A DNA stretch of 45,809 nt from JBELMB01 sp042088665 (GTDB taxonomy: Bacteria > Pseudomonadota > Alphaproteobacteria > Rhodobacterales > Rhodobacteraceae), in NCBI GenBank assembly GCA_042088665.1, contig JBELMB010000020.1, positions 1-45,809 on the forward strand. The letters are read 5' to 3'. Positions 8,428 to 16,081 of the stretch are shown here, in pieces (the stretch's first letter is position 1; each line of letters begins with the position of its first letter). The position numbers and the translations under genes were made by a program. The notes under the pieces were generated by a model that saw only the letters and a list, made by a program, of their open reading frames with translations, had not been told where the DNA came from and did not search any database.

Positions 8428-9878
8428 ACGAAATGACCAACCTTGAGATCCGCAACGAAGGGATGCGCATCGGCGGCAAAGTGGTCTTTGCCGACGCCAC
8501 CATTCCCGTGCACTACCCCTATCCCGACGAGGTCGTGGGCTATGTCCCGGCCGGGACCGCCAGCCATGCGCGTGACGCCTTTCGGATCGCGGCGGCGTAC
8601 CAGTCCAGACTGACACGCTTTGAGCGCAGCGAGATCCTAAAGCGCGCGGGCGAACTGATCGGCGTGCGGCGCGACTACCTTGCCAAATGGCTCACGCTGG
8701 AACTGGGCATCTGCCACCAGCACGCCCTGTACGAGACAAAGCGCGCGCAGGACGTGTTTCAATTCGCGGCCGCAGAGGCGCTCAAGGACGACGGAGAGAT
8801 CTTTTCCTGCGACCTGACGCACAACGGCAAGGCGCGCAAGATCTTTACCAAGCGCGAGCCGGTCAAGGCGATCTCGGCCATCACGCCGTTCAACCACCCG
8901 CTGAACATGGTGGCGCACAAGATCGCTCCGTCGATTGCCACCAACAACTGTATGGTGTGCAAGCCCACGGAGCTGACCCCGCTGACCGCGATCACGCTGG
9001 CGGACATCCTCTATGAGGCCGGGTTGCCGCCCGAGATGTTCCAGATTGTGACCGGCCTGCCGCAGGATATTGGCGACGAGATGGTCACCAATCCCGACAT
9101 CGACATCATCACCTTTACCGGCGGCGTGCCCGTCGGCAAGATGATCGCCGAAAAGGCCGGCTACAAGCGCGCCGCCCTTGAGCTGGGCGGAAACGATCCG
9201 CTGATCATCCTCAACGACCTCAGCGACGCCGATCTGGACAAGGCCGCGACCATCGCCGTCGCGGGTGCGACCGGCAATTCCGGCCAGCGCTGCACCGCCG
9301 TGAAACGCATCCTCGTGCAGGAAAGCGTCGCTGACCGTTTTGTGCCGCTGGTTCTGGAAAAGGCCAAGGCCATCCGTTTCGGCGACCCGCAGGATCCCGA
9401 GACCCAGCTGGGCTGCGTGATCCATGCAAAGGCGGCAGAGCTTTTCGAGGCCCGCGTCCTGCAGGCCGAAAAGGACGGCGCAGAGATCCTCTACCATCCC
9501 GGCCGGGACGGCGCGCTGCTGCCGCCCATCGTGATCGACAAGGTCCCGCATGGCTCCGAACTGGTGATGGAAGAAACCTTTGGCCCCATCGTGCCCATCG
9601 TCCGCGTGCCCGACGATGACGCAGCGGTCATGGAGATTTCGAATTCCACCGATTTTGGCCTGTCTTCGGGCGTGTGCACCAATGATTTTCACCGCATGCA
9701 TGCCTTCATAGAGGGGCTGCATGTGGGCACGGTGAACATCTGGGAACAGCCCGGTTACCGCATCGAGATGTCGCCGTTCGGGGGCATCAAGGACAGCGGC
9801 AATGGCGTCAAGGAAGGCGTGATCGAAGCCATGAAGTTCTTTACCAACGTCAAGACCTTCTCGCTGCCGTGGCCCTGA
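8424..9878 (+). CDS. phnY: Phosphonoacetaldehyde dehydrogenase
   Basis: An NAD-dependent aldehyde dehydrogenase (484 residues) that oxidises phosphonoacetaldehyde to phosphonoacetate. The catalytic cysteine is C290 in GNSGQRCTAV and the general base E253 lies in ALELGGNDP. R107 and H158 (TPFNHPL) sit where phosphonate-binding residues are described for the S. meliloti enzyme, one residue offset; I rely on memory for that comparison. The gene overlaps phnA by ATGA and the next gene by 10 bp, showing tight translational coupling. Placed between phnA and a PbfA-like gene, its assignment is firmer than for most aldehyde dehydrogenases. Confidence 0.94.
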   Translation: MNEMTNLEIRNEGMRIGGKVVFADATIPVHYPYPDEVVGYVPAGTASHARDAFRIAAAYQSRLTRFERSEILKRAGELIGVRRDYLAKWLTLELGICHQHALYETKRAQDVFQFAAAEALKDDGEIFSCDLTHNGKARKIFTKREPVKAISAITPFNHPLNMVAHKIAPSIATNNCMVCKPTELTPLTAITLADILYEAGLPPEMFQIVTGLPQDIGDEMVTNPDIDIITFTGGVPVGKMIAEKAGYKRAALELGGNDPLIILNDLSDADLDKAATIAVAGATGNSGQRCTAVKRILVQESVADRFVPLVLEKAKAIRFGDPQDPETQLGCVIHAKAAELFEARVLQAEKDGAEILYHPGRDGALLPPIVIDKVPHGSELVMEETFGPIVPIVRVPDDDAAVMEISNSTDFGLSSGVCTNDFHRMHAFIEGLHVGTVNIWEQPGYRIEMSPFGGIKDSGNGVKEGVIEAMKFFTNVKTFSLPWP

Positions 9879-11218
9879 CACGCAACACCGAGGGCGAGGC
9901 AAACACCTCTGCTGCGCGGGCCGACTGGTCCGCACGGCAATCCGATGCCGCCACTCGCGCCCTGCTCGACCGCGATGCAGATGCCTTTTTGCATCAATCG
10001 CTGTCCTCGCCCTGCGCCTCGACGATCCAGAAGGCCGAAGGCATCTGGATCGAGGACACCGCGGGGCGGCGCTACATGGATTTCCACGGCAACTCCGTCC
10101 ACCATATCGGCTATGGTCACCCCCGCCTGATCGCCGCGATCAAGGACCAGCTGGACACGCTGCCCTTTTCTCCGCGCCGCTTCACCAATGCGGTCAGCGT
10201 GGAACTCGCCGAGCGGCTCGGTGCGCTGGCGCCCTGGCCGGCCAAGGTGCTCTTTACCACCGGCGGCTCCGACGCGGTCGAAGTGGCGATGAAGATCGCC
10301 CGCGCCGCCACCGGACGGTTCAAGACGCTGTCGTTCTGGGATTCCTTCCACGGCGCAGGGTTTGGCGCGGCCTCTGTCGGTGGGGAGGCCACGTTTCGCA
10401 GCCAGATTGCCGGGCCGCTGTTGCCGGGGTCAGAACACGTGGCCCCCTTCCATTGCTATCACTGCGCCTATGGCCATCCCGGGCCGGATGCCTGCGCGCT
10501 GGCCTGTGCCGGGATGGCCGGTTTCGTGCTGAAGCGCGAAGGCGATGTCGCGGCGGTTGTGGGCGAGCCGATGCGCGCTGTTCCTGTGGTGCCGCCACCC
10601 GGCTACTGGCAGGCGGTCGCGGCCAGCGCAAAATCCACCGGCGCGTTGATGATCATCGACGAGATCCCCACCGGGCTGGGCAAGACCGGCCGCTTCTTTG
10701 CCCATGACCACGATGGCATCACCCCTGACATCATCGTGCTGGGCAAGGCGCTTGGCGGTGGTGCCCTCCCGATTGCCGCGGTTCTGGCCCGCGCCGATCT
10801 GGACGTCGCCGGGGATTTTGCCATCGGGCACTACACCCATGAAAAGAACCCCGTCACCGCCCGCGCTGCGCTGACCACGCTTGACATCATCGAGGACGAA
10901 GGGCTGGCAGAGCGCGCTGACCGTCTTGGCACATGGGCCATGGACCGCTTGCGCGAGACGCTGGGGCAGAGCCCGACCGTCGGCGAGATCCGCGGGCGCG
11001 GCTGCATGTTCGGCGTCGAGATCGTCTCTGACCGCGCGGCGCGCACCCCCGACCCGGATCGGGCCGAACGCATCCTCTATGCCTGCCTGTCCCAAGGCTT
11101 GTCGTTCAAGCTCAGCGCCGGGAATGTGCTGACGCTTTCGCCGCCGATGACCATCGCCGAGGCTGACATCGACCGCGCGCTGCGCATCGTCGAAAGCGCC
11201 GTACTGGACGCTGCATGA
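9869..11218 (+). CDS. pbfA: PLP enzyme of class III aminotransferase fold, PbfA-like (1-hydroxy-2-aminoethylphosphonate ammonia-lyase)
   Basis: A 449-residue fold-type I PLP protein starting at GTG within the end of phnY. PLP lysine K293 is in LGKALGGG and D264 in MIIDEIPTGLGKTG. Four cysteines, C196, C199, C209 and C213, follow the CYHC...C...C pattern common in class III aminotransferases. Class III proteins embedded in phnW/phnY clusters have been shown to be PbfA, which eliminates ammonia from (R)-1-hydroxy-2-aminoethylphosphonate to give phosphonoacetaldehyde, so that hydroxylated aminoethylphosphonate enters the same pathway. The assignment depends on context plus family; a true aminotransferase for another amino-phosphonate is the alternative. 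Confidence 0.75.
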   Translation: MALTRNTEGEANTSAARADWSARQSDAATRALLDRDADAFLHQSLSSPCASTIQKAEGIWIEDTAGRRYMDFHGNSVHHIGYGHPRLIAAIKDQLDTLPFSPRRFTNAVSVELAERLGALAPWPAKVLFTTGGSDAVEVAMKIARAATGRFKTLSFWDSFHGAGFGAASVGGEATFRSQIAGPLLPGSEHVAPFHCYHCAYGHPGPDACALACAGMAGFVLKREGDVAAVVGEPMRAVPVVPPPGYWQAVAASAKSTGALMIIDEIPTGLGKTGRFFAHDHDGITPDIIVLGKALGGGALPIAAVLARADLDVAGDFAIGHYTHEKNPVTARAALTTLDIIEDEGLAERADRLGTWAMDRLRETLGQSPTVGEIRGRGCMFGVEIVSDRAARTPDPDRAERILYACLSQGLSFKLSAGNVLTLSPPMTIAEADIDRALRIVESAVLDAA

Positions 11219-12213
11219 AGATCGTTCGCACGGATGCAGAACTGTTCCTGCCGACGCTGGACGACAGGCTGCGCGCCGAGGGGCACGATCTGGTGCTGCT
11301 GCCGGATGGCGTGTCCGAGGCGGTGCTCTGCGCCGAGGTCCGGACCGCTGACATCCTGATGATGTGCTATACCCCCGTGACACGCGCCGTGATCGAGGCC
11401 GCGCCGAAGCTGCGCGGGATCGTCAAATACGGCGTCGGGATCGATGCCATCGACATCGCCGCCGCAAAGGATCACGGCGTCACGGTCGTCAATGTGCCAG
11501 ACTATGCGGAACGCACGGTCGCCGAAGGGGCCTTCCTGCTGCTGCTCGCGCTCATGCGCAAACTGCCACCGTTGTCGGCCACCATGCAGGCCGATGGCTG
11601 GACATGGCCGGCCCCCCGCTGGCTGGGCCGCGACATCGCGGGCATGACGCTGGGACTTGTGGGGTTGGGCCGCATCGGACAGGCCATGGCCCAGATGGCC
11701 GGCGCCGGTTTCGGGGCGCGCGTCATCGCCTGCGACCCCTTGCAGGCACAATCGGTCTTTGACGCCGCCGGTGTCACACGGGTCGACGAGTTGGATGTGC
11801 TGCTGTCACAGGCCGATGCGGTTTCGCTGCACTGCGTTCTCAACGCCGAGACACGGCACATGATCGCTGCGCCGGAATTGGCGCAGATGCGCCCCGGCGC
11901 GCTTCTGATCAATGTGTCGCGGGGGGAACTGGTGCAGGAGGCGGCGTTGATCAATGCGCTGGACAGCGGTCATCTGGGCGGCGCGGGCCTTGATGTCTTT
12001 GCGCATGAACCGCTGACCCGCGCCCATCCGCTGTTCGACCGGCCCAATGTGCTGCTGCTGCCGCATCTGACCTTTTGGACACACGAGGCCATGGACCGTC
12101 TGGAAACGGACACGCGCGCGCGGTTGCAAGAACTGGTGGAAGGCCGTCCCGTGACCATCCGGTCGCGCGATCCCCGCCTGCAGGGCCAGCCCGGCGCGCA
12201 GTATCCCGCCTGA
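11215..12213 (+). CDS. D-isomer-specific 2-hydroxyacid dehydrogenase in the phosphonate operon
   Basis: A 332-residue NAD(P)-dependent dehydrogenase of the D-2-hydroxyacid family. It shows the Rossmann motif GLGRIG (150-155) and the catalytic triad R236 (NVSRGELV), E265 (FAHEPL) and H284 (LLPHLTFW). Its ATG overlaps the stop of the PbfA-like gene, so it is the last gene of the phn operon. Phosphite dehydrogenase PtxD belongs to this family, but the position of its key lysine is a valine here (KYGVGID, V74), so phosphite oxidation is not supported. A hydroxy-phosphonate or a 2-oxo/2-hydroxy acid released by phosphonate breakdown is possible; the substrate is unknown. Confidence 0.85.
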   Translation: MKIVRTDAELFLPTLDDRLRAEGHDLVLLPDGVSEAVLCAEVRTADILMMCYTPVTRAVIEAAPKLRGIVKYGVGIDAIDIAAAKDHGVTVVNVPDYAERTVAEGAFLLLLALMRKLPPLSATMQADGWTWPAPRWLGRDIAGMTLGLVGLGRIGQAMAQMAGAGFGARVIACDPLQAQSVFDAAGVTRVDELDVLLSQADAVSLHCVLNAETRHMIAAPELAQMRPGALLINVSRGELVQEAALINALDSGHLGGAGLDVFAHEPLTRAHPLFDRPNVLLLPHLTFWTHEAMDRLETDTRARLQELVEGRPVTIRSRDPRLQGQPGAQYPA

Positions 12214-12308
12214 AGCACTTTCTGGCCTGAAGGACATTCCGGCCCGACACAGTTTCTGGACCGAAGCGGCCGCGGGACCGAAGCGCGCTCCGGCCAAGGT
12301 CGGACCGG

Positions 12309-13172
12309 CTACTTCCGGAAAAGCCGCGTGGCGCGGAACATCTCCTCCAGCGACTCGATCCGGTCCTTGGCCTTGTCCCAGCGCTGCGTCTGCACTTCGG
12401 CGATCAGCGCCTCGACGATCAGGTTGACCGCCAAGGTCGAATCCCAGCTTGACGGCACTTCGACCGAGGCATTGAACACGTGATGCGCGATCTTCGAGAT
12501 CGGCGACCCCCATTGGTCGGTCAGCAGCACGATCACCGCCCCCCTGTCATGCGCCAGTTGCGCCAGTTTCCCCAGATCGCGCTCGTAGCGGCGGATGTCA
12601 AAAACCACGAGCACCGAGTCCGGCCCCATGTCCAACAGGTACTGCGGCCAGACATTGGGCGACTGGGACAGCAGCGTCACGCCGGGCCGGATGATCTGAA
12701 GATGGTTGAAGAAGTAGTCCGCATTTGACCGCGTGATCCGCCCGCCGGACAGCACGATCCGGCGTTGGGGATCGGCGAGACAGCGCGCGACGGCGTCGAA
12801 TGTCTCCGGGTCCAGCCGTTCGATCGTGTGATTGAGGTTGTCAAAGACAGCCTCGGCGAAATCACGGAACGCGGGCGAGTCCCGCCCCCCCGACTGCCAG
12901 CTTTCGCGCTTGCGGATCGGCTGCTTGATCTGGGCGCTGGCCTCATCGCGCAGCGCGGCCTGCAATTCGGGATAGCCGTCAAACCCGAGTTTCCGCGCCA
13001 TCCGGATCACCGTCGGAGTCGAAACACCCGCGGCCTCTGCGAGCCGCGTGATGGATTGCAACCCGGCCACCGGGTAGTCGCTGAGCAGGACATCGGACAG
13101 CAGACGCTCTGCCGGGGTCAGATCGGCCTTCTGGTCGTGCAACAGATCCTTGACGATCTTGGCTGGCTTCAC
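12309..13172 (-). CDS. RpiR/MurR-family transcriptional regulator
   Basis: A 287-residue regulator with an N-terminal RpiR helix-turn-helix (about residues 40-78: SITRLAEAAGVSTPTVIRMARKLG) and a C-terminal SIS domain (about 130-260: RIVLSGGRI, SVLVVFDIRRYERD, VIVLLTDQWGSPI) that normally senses a phosphosugar or related metabolite. The start is GTG with aaggat upstream. It is divergent from the FGase-TRAP-GS operon, with a perfect 14-bp palindrome between them, so it most likely represses that operon until its substrate appears. Its stop lies 96 bp from that of the convergent phn operon. Confidence 0.93.
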   Translation of the reverse strand: MKPAKIVKDLLHDQKADLTPAERLLSDVLLSDYPVAGLQSITRLAEAAGVSTPTVIRMARKLGFDGYPELQAALRDEASAQIKQPIRKRESWQSGGRDSPAFRDFAEAVFDNLNHTIERLDPETFDAVARCLADPQRRIVLSGGRITRSNADYFFNHLQIIRPGVTLLSQSPNVWPQYLLDMGPDSVLVVFDIRRYERDLGKLAQLAHDRGAVIVLLTDQWGSPISKIAHHVFNASVEVPSSWDSTLAVNLIVEALIAEVQTQRWDKAKDRIESLEEMFRATRLFRK

Positions 13173-13217
13173 TCCCGGATCCTTTTCTGCGGTCTTTGCC
13201 GGTTCCGCACCTGAAAC

Positions 13218-13231
13218 ATTCTGTACAGAAT
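13218..13231. promoter_or_regulatory. Perfect palindrome, candidate RpiR operator
   Basis: ATTCTGTACAGAAT is a perfect 14-bp palindrome in the 121-bp gap between the divergent RpiR gene and the amidohydrolase operon. A weaker dyad, GTAG-N6-CTAC, follows at 13243-13256 and a TTGACA lies at 13266. The location and symmetry suit an operator for the adjacent regulator. Confidence 0.6.
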
Positions 13232-13293
13232 ATAGGCAGGACGTAGTTTCGTCTACAATCCTTTCTTGACAGGCCTCCGGGCCGGTCGCCTTA

Positions 13294-14073
13294 ATGGCCC
13301 TCGTGACCGACCTGCTGCCATATCAGATTCTCTCGGATGAGGACCGCCCCGCTGCCATCGTGGAAAACCCCGGCGGCAAGGCAGAGGTCTGCCTTGTCTG
13401 CGAACACGCCAGCCCGGCAATCCCCGCGGCCCTTGGCGCGCTTGGCCTGAGCGAAGAAGACCGGTTCAGTCACGCGGTCTGGGATCCGGGTGCCGCGGAA
13501 CTGGCGCGCAGATTGGCAGAGCGGCTGGACGCCCCGGTGGTCATGGCGCGCGTGTCGCGATTGGTGTACGACTGCAACCGCCCGCCAGAGCGCGCAGACG
13601 CCATGCCGGAGCGCACCGAGACGATCGAGGTTCCCGGCAATCGCGCCCTGTCACCCGAGCACCGCGCGGCCCGCACGCAAGCCGTCTACGACCCCTTCCA
13701 CCAACTGGTGAGCGACACTCTGGACGGGTTCACCAGCCCGCCTGCGCTGGTGACGGTGCATTCCTTTTCACCCACTTGGTTCGGCACCCGGCGCGAAACG
13801 GAAATCGGTCTTTTGCACGATGCGGATGACCGTCTGGCGCGGGCCATGCTGCGCGCCGCGCCCGCGGGGAATGCGCCGGGCCTGAACGAACCCTATTCCG
13901 CGGCTGACGGCGTGACCCACATGCTTGCAAGGCACGCAACGGCGCGCGGTCTGGACAGCGTGATGATCGAAGTGCGCAACGACCTGTTGCGGGATGACGA
14001 CGCCCAGCGCCGCATCGCCGCGTCGCTTCACCAGATGATCACCACCGCATTGCAGGAGGTCCGCGCGACATGA
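13294..14073 (+). CDS. N-formylglutamate amidohydrolase-family protein
   Basis: A 259-residue member of the N-formylglutamate amidohydrolase family, zinc enzymes that cleave an amide on glutamate. Characteristic are LVCEHAS (about residues 33-39), SRLVYDCNRPP, ALVTVHSFSP and a C-terminal MIEVRNDLL. No histidine-utilisation (hut) genes accompany it. It instead heads an operon with a glutamine-synthetase-like ligase, aldehyde and alcohol dehydrogenases and a TRAP importer. I therefore infer that it removes glutamate from a gamma-glutamyl intermediate or a similar amide. No ribosome site precedes the ATG, so a GTG at 13302 is also possible. It overlaps the next gene by ATGA. Confidence 0.85.
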   Translation: MALVTDLLPYQILSDEDRPAAIVENPGGKAEVCLVCEHASPAIPAALGALGLSEEDRFSHAVWDPGAAELARRLAERLDAPVVMARVSRLVYDCNRPPERADAMPERTETIEVPGNRALSPEHRAARTQAVYDPFHQLVSDTLDGFTSPPALVTVHSFSPTWFGTRRETEIGLLHDADDRLARAMLRAAPAGNAPGLNEPYSAADGVTHMLARHATARGLDSVMIEVRNDLLRDDDAQRRIAASLHQMITTALQEVRAT

Positions 14074-14696
14074 TCCGTTTCATGCTGACCTATGTCGCCA
14101 CGGTCGACCGGATCAATCGCTGGATCGGGCGCATCGTGATGTACGGGATCTTTGTCATGATGGCGATCCTGCTGTGGTCGTCGATGTCAAAGACCTTCTT
14201 TCTGCCGGCGCTCTGGACGCTTGAAATGGCGCAGTTTGCCATGGTTGCCTATTACATCCTCGGCGGCCCCTACGCGATCCAGATGGGATCGAACGTGCGG
14301 ATGGACCTGATGTATGGCGATTGGTCGGACCAGCGAAAGGCGCAGGTGGACGCGATCACCATCCTGTTCCTGATCGTCTATCTCGTCTTCCTGCTCTGGG
14401 GCGGCTGGGACAGCTTTGCCTATTCGCTGAAATACGGCGGCGAACGCAGCAACACGGTCTGGAGACCTTACATGTGGCCCATCAAGCTGATCATGCTGAT
14501 CGGCATCTCGCTGATGCTGCTGCAGGCCTTCAGCGAATTCTTCAAGGATATCCTGCGCCTTAAGGGGCACGACGTGGGGCCAAAGGACGTCGACACCGAG
14601 AGCGCAGCCGCCGTCGCCAATGAGGGCGCCGGAGAGAGCGCCAGTGAGGGCGCCAGTGACGGCGCCCCCCTTTCCAGCGGGAAGGACCGCGCCTGA
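14070..14696 (+). CDS. TRAP transporter small permease (DctQ type)
   Basis: The small membrane subunit of a TRAP importer, 208 residues with four predicted membrane helices (about 20-40, 50-70, 95-115 and 130-155). It contains the DctQ-type YILGGPYAIQMGSNVRMDL segment. The last 35 residues are hydrophilic and low-complexity (repeated gesaSEGASDG-like units) and unlikely to be structured. It overlaps the amidohydrolase by 4 bp and the large subunit by 1 bp, so the three genes are translationally coupled. Confidence 0.92.
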   Translation: MIRFMLTYVATVDRINRWIGRIVMYGIFVMMAILLWSSMSKTFFLPALWTLEMAQFAMVAYYILGGPYAIQMGSNVRMDLMYGDWSDQRKAQVDAITILFLIVYLVFLLWGGWDSFAYSLKYGGERSNTVWRPYMWPIKLIMLIGISLMLLQAFSEFFKDILRLKGHDVGPKDVDTESAAAVANEGAGESASEGASDGAPLSSGKDRA

Positions 14697-16021
14697 TGTC
14701 ATACGAAGCCATCGCCCTGCTGATGTTTTCCTCCATGATGCTGATGCTGCTGACCGGACAGCGCGTGTTCGGCGCCATCGGTTTTGTGGCCGTGATTGCC
14801 GCCTTTTTCCTGTGGGGCGACCGCGGCGGCTATGATCTGGGCTTTGCCGCGGCGATGAAGCTGATGAAATGGTATCCGCTGCTGACCCTCCCGATGTTCA
14901 TCTTCATGGGGTATATCCTGTCGGAAAGCCGGATCGCCGATGACCTCTACAAGATGTTCCACGTCTGGATGGGAGGCCTGTCGGGTGGGCTTGCGGTGGG
15001 CACCATCGCCTTGATGGTGCTGGTCTCGGCGATGAATGGCTTGTCCGTGGCCGGGATGGCCATCGGCGCCACCATCGCCCTGCCGGAACTGCTCCGACGC
15101 GGGTACGACAAGCGCATGGTGACCGGGGTCATACAGGCCGGATCCTCGCTGGGCATCCTTGTGCCGCCCTCGGTGGTGCTTGTGCTATACGCAATGATCG
15201 CGCGGCAACCGGTGGGGCAGCTTTGGCTGGCCGGGGTCGTGCCGGGGCTGATGATGGCCGCCTTTTTTGTTCTGTACATCGTGATCCGCTGCCGCATGAA
15301 CCCGGCGCTTGGCCCGGTTCTGCCGAAAGAAGAGCGCGACCTGCCCATGGGCGAAAAGATCCGCCTGCTGGGGGCCGGGCTCTTGCCGCTGTTCATCTTC
15401 TTTTCGATGATGGTCCCCTTTGTGAACGGCTGGACCTCGCTGGTGGAATCCTCTGCGATCGGCGCTCTCGCGGCCTTTGGCGCGGCGGTGGTCAAGGGCC
15501 GGATGACGCGCGCGGTCTTCGAGACATCCCTGCGCAAGACGCTGGGCATCTCGTGCATGTTCATGTGGATCATCCTCGCAGCGCTGGCCTTTGGCGCGGT
15601 CTTTGACGGGCTCGGCGCAGTGAAGGCCATCGAAAGCCTGTTCACCGAGCGTCTGGGCCTGAACCCCTGGATGATCCTCATCCTGATGCAATTGTCGTTC
15701 ATCGTGATGGGCACCTTTCTCGATGACACCGCGATGCTGGTGATTGTCGCCCCGCTGTATGTGCCACTGGTCGGCGAGCTTGGCTTTGACCTGATCTGGT
15801 ACGGCGTGCTCTACACGATCACCACGCAGATCGCCTACATGACGCCGCCCTTTGGCTATAACCTCTTCCTGATGCGGGCCATGGCCCCACCGGACATCAC
15901 GCTGCGCGACATCTACGGATCGATCCTGCCATTCGTGATGGTGATGGTCGTGGCGCTGGCAACCATCATGACCTTCCCCGAAATCGCCTTGTGGCTGCCG
16001 GGCTATGTCTATGGAAACTAA
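14696..16021 (+). CDS. TRAP transporter large permease (DctM type)
   Basis: The 441-residue transport subunit with about twelve hydrophobic helices, driven by an ion gradient. Family hallmarks include LTLPMFIFMGYILSES near residues 60-75, MAIGATIALPELLRRGYD, GSSLGILVPPSVVLVLYA, and near the end MTPPFGYNLFLMRAM. It forms the membrane complex with the DctQ-type protein just upstream and takes substrate from the binding protein 60 bp downstream. Confidence 0.95.
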   Translation: MSYEAIALLMFSSMMLMLLTGQRVFGAIGFVAVIAAFFLWGDRGGYDLGFAAAMKLMKWYPLLTLPMFIFMGYILSESRIADDLYKMFHVWMGGLSGGLAVGTIALMVLVSAMNGLSVAGMAIGATIALPELLRRGYDKRMVTGVIQAGSSLGILVPPSVVLVLYAMIARQPVGQLWLAGVVPGLMMAAFFVLYIVIRCRMNPALGPVLPKEERDLPMGEKIRLLGAGLLPLFIFFSMMVPFVNGWTSLVESSAIGALAAFGAAVVKGRMTRAVFETSLRKTLGISCMFMWIILAALAFGAVFDGLGAVKAIESLFTERLGLNPWMILILMQLSFIVMGTFLDDTAMLVIVAPLYVPLVGELGFDLIWYGVLYTITTQIAYMTPPFGYNLFLMRAMAPPDITLRDIYGSILPFVMVMVVALATIMTFPEIALWLPGYVYGN

Positions 16022-16081
16022 ATACAAGACCTTGGTCACAGGGCATCCAAGCAATCGACAGCAACCGAGAGGATACAGAAG

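Noticed and set aside
11215..12213. Phosphite dehydrogenase PtxD
   Set aside because: Family and context fit, but the PtxD active-site lysine position is valine here and the C-terminal His region differs.
13266..13294. TTGACA with a downstream TTAA as the promoter of the FGase operon
   Set aside because: A -10 at normal spacing would overlap the start codon; possible only with leaderless translation or a later start, so not listed as a promoter.
14581..14693. Acidic serine-rich tail of the first DctQ as a separate functional domain
   Set aside because: It is low-complexity with short internal repeats and no recognisable fold; noted within the gene entry instead.
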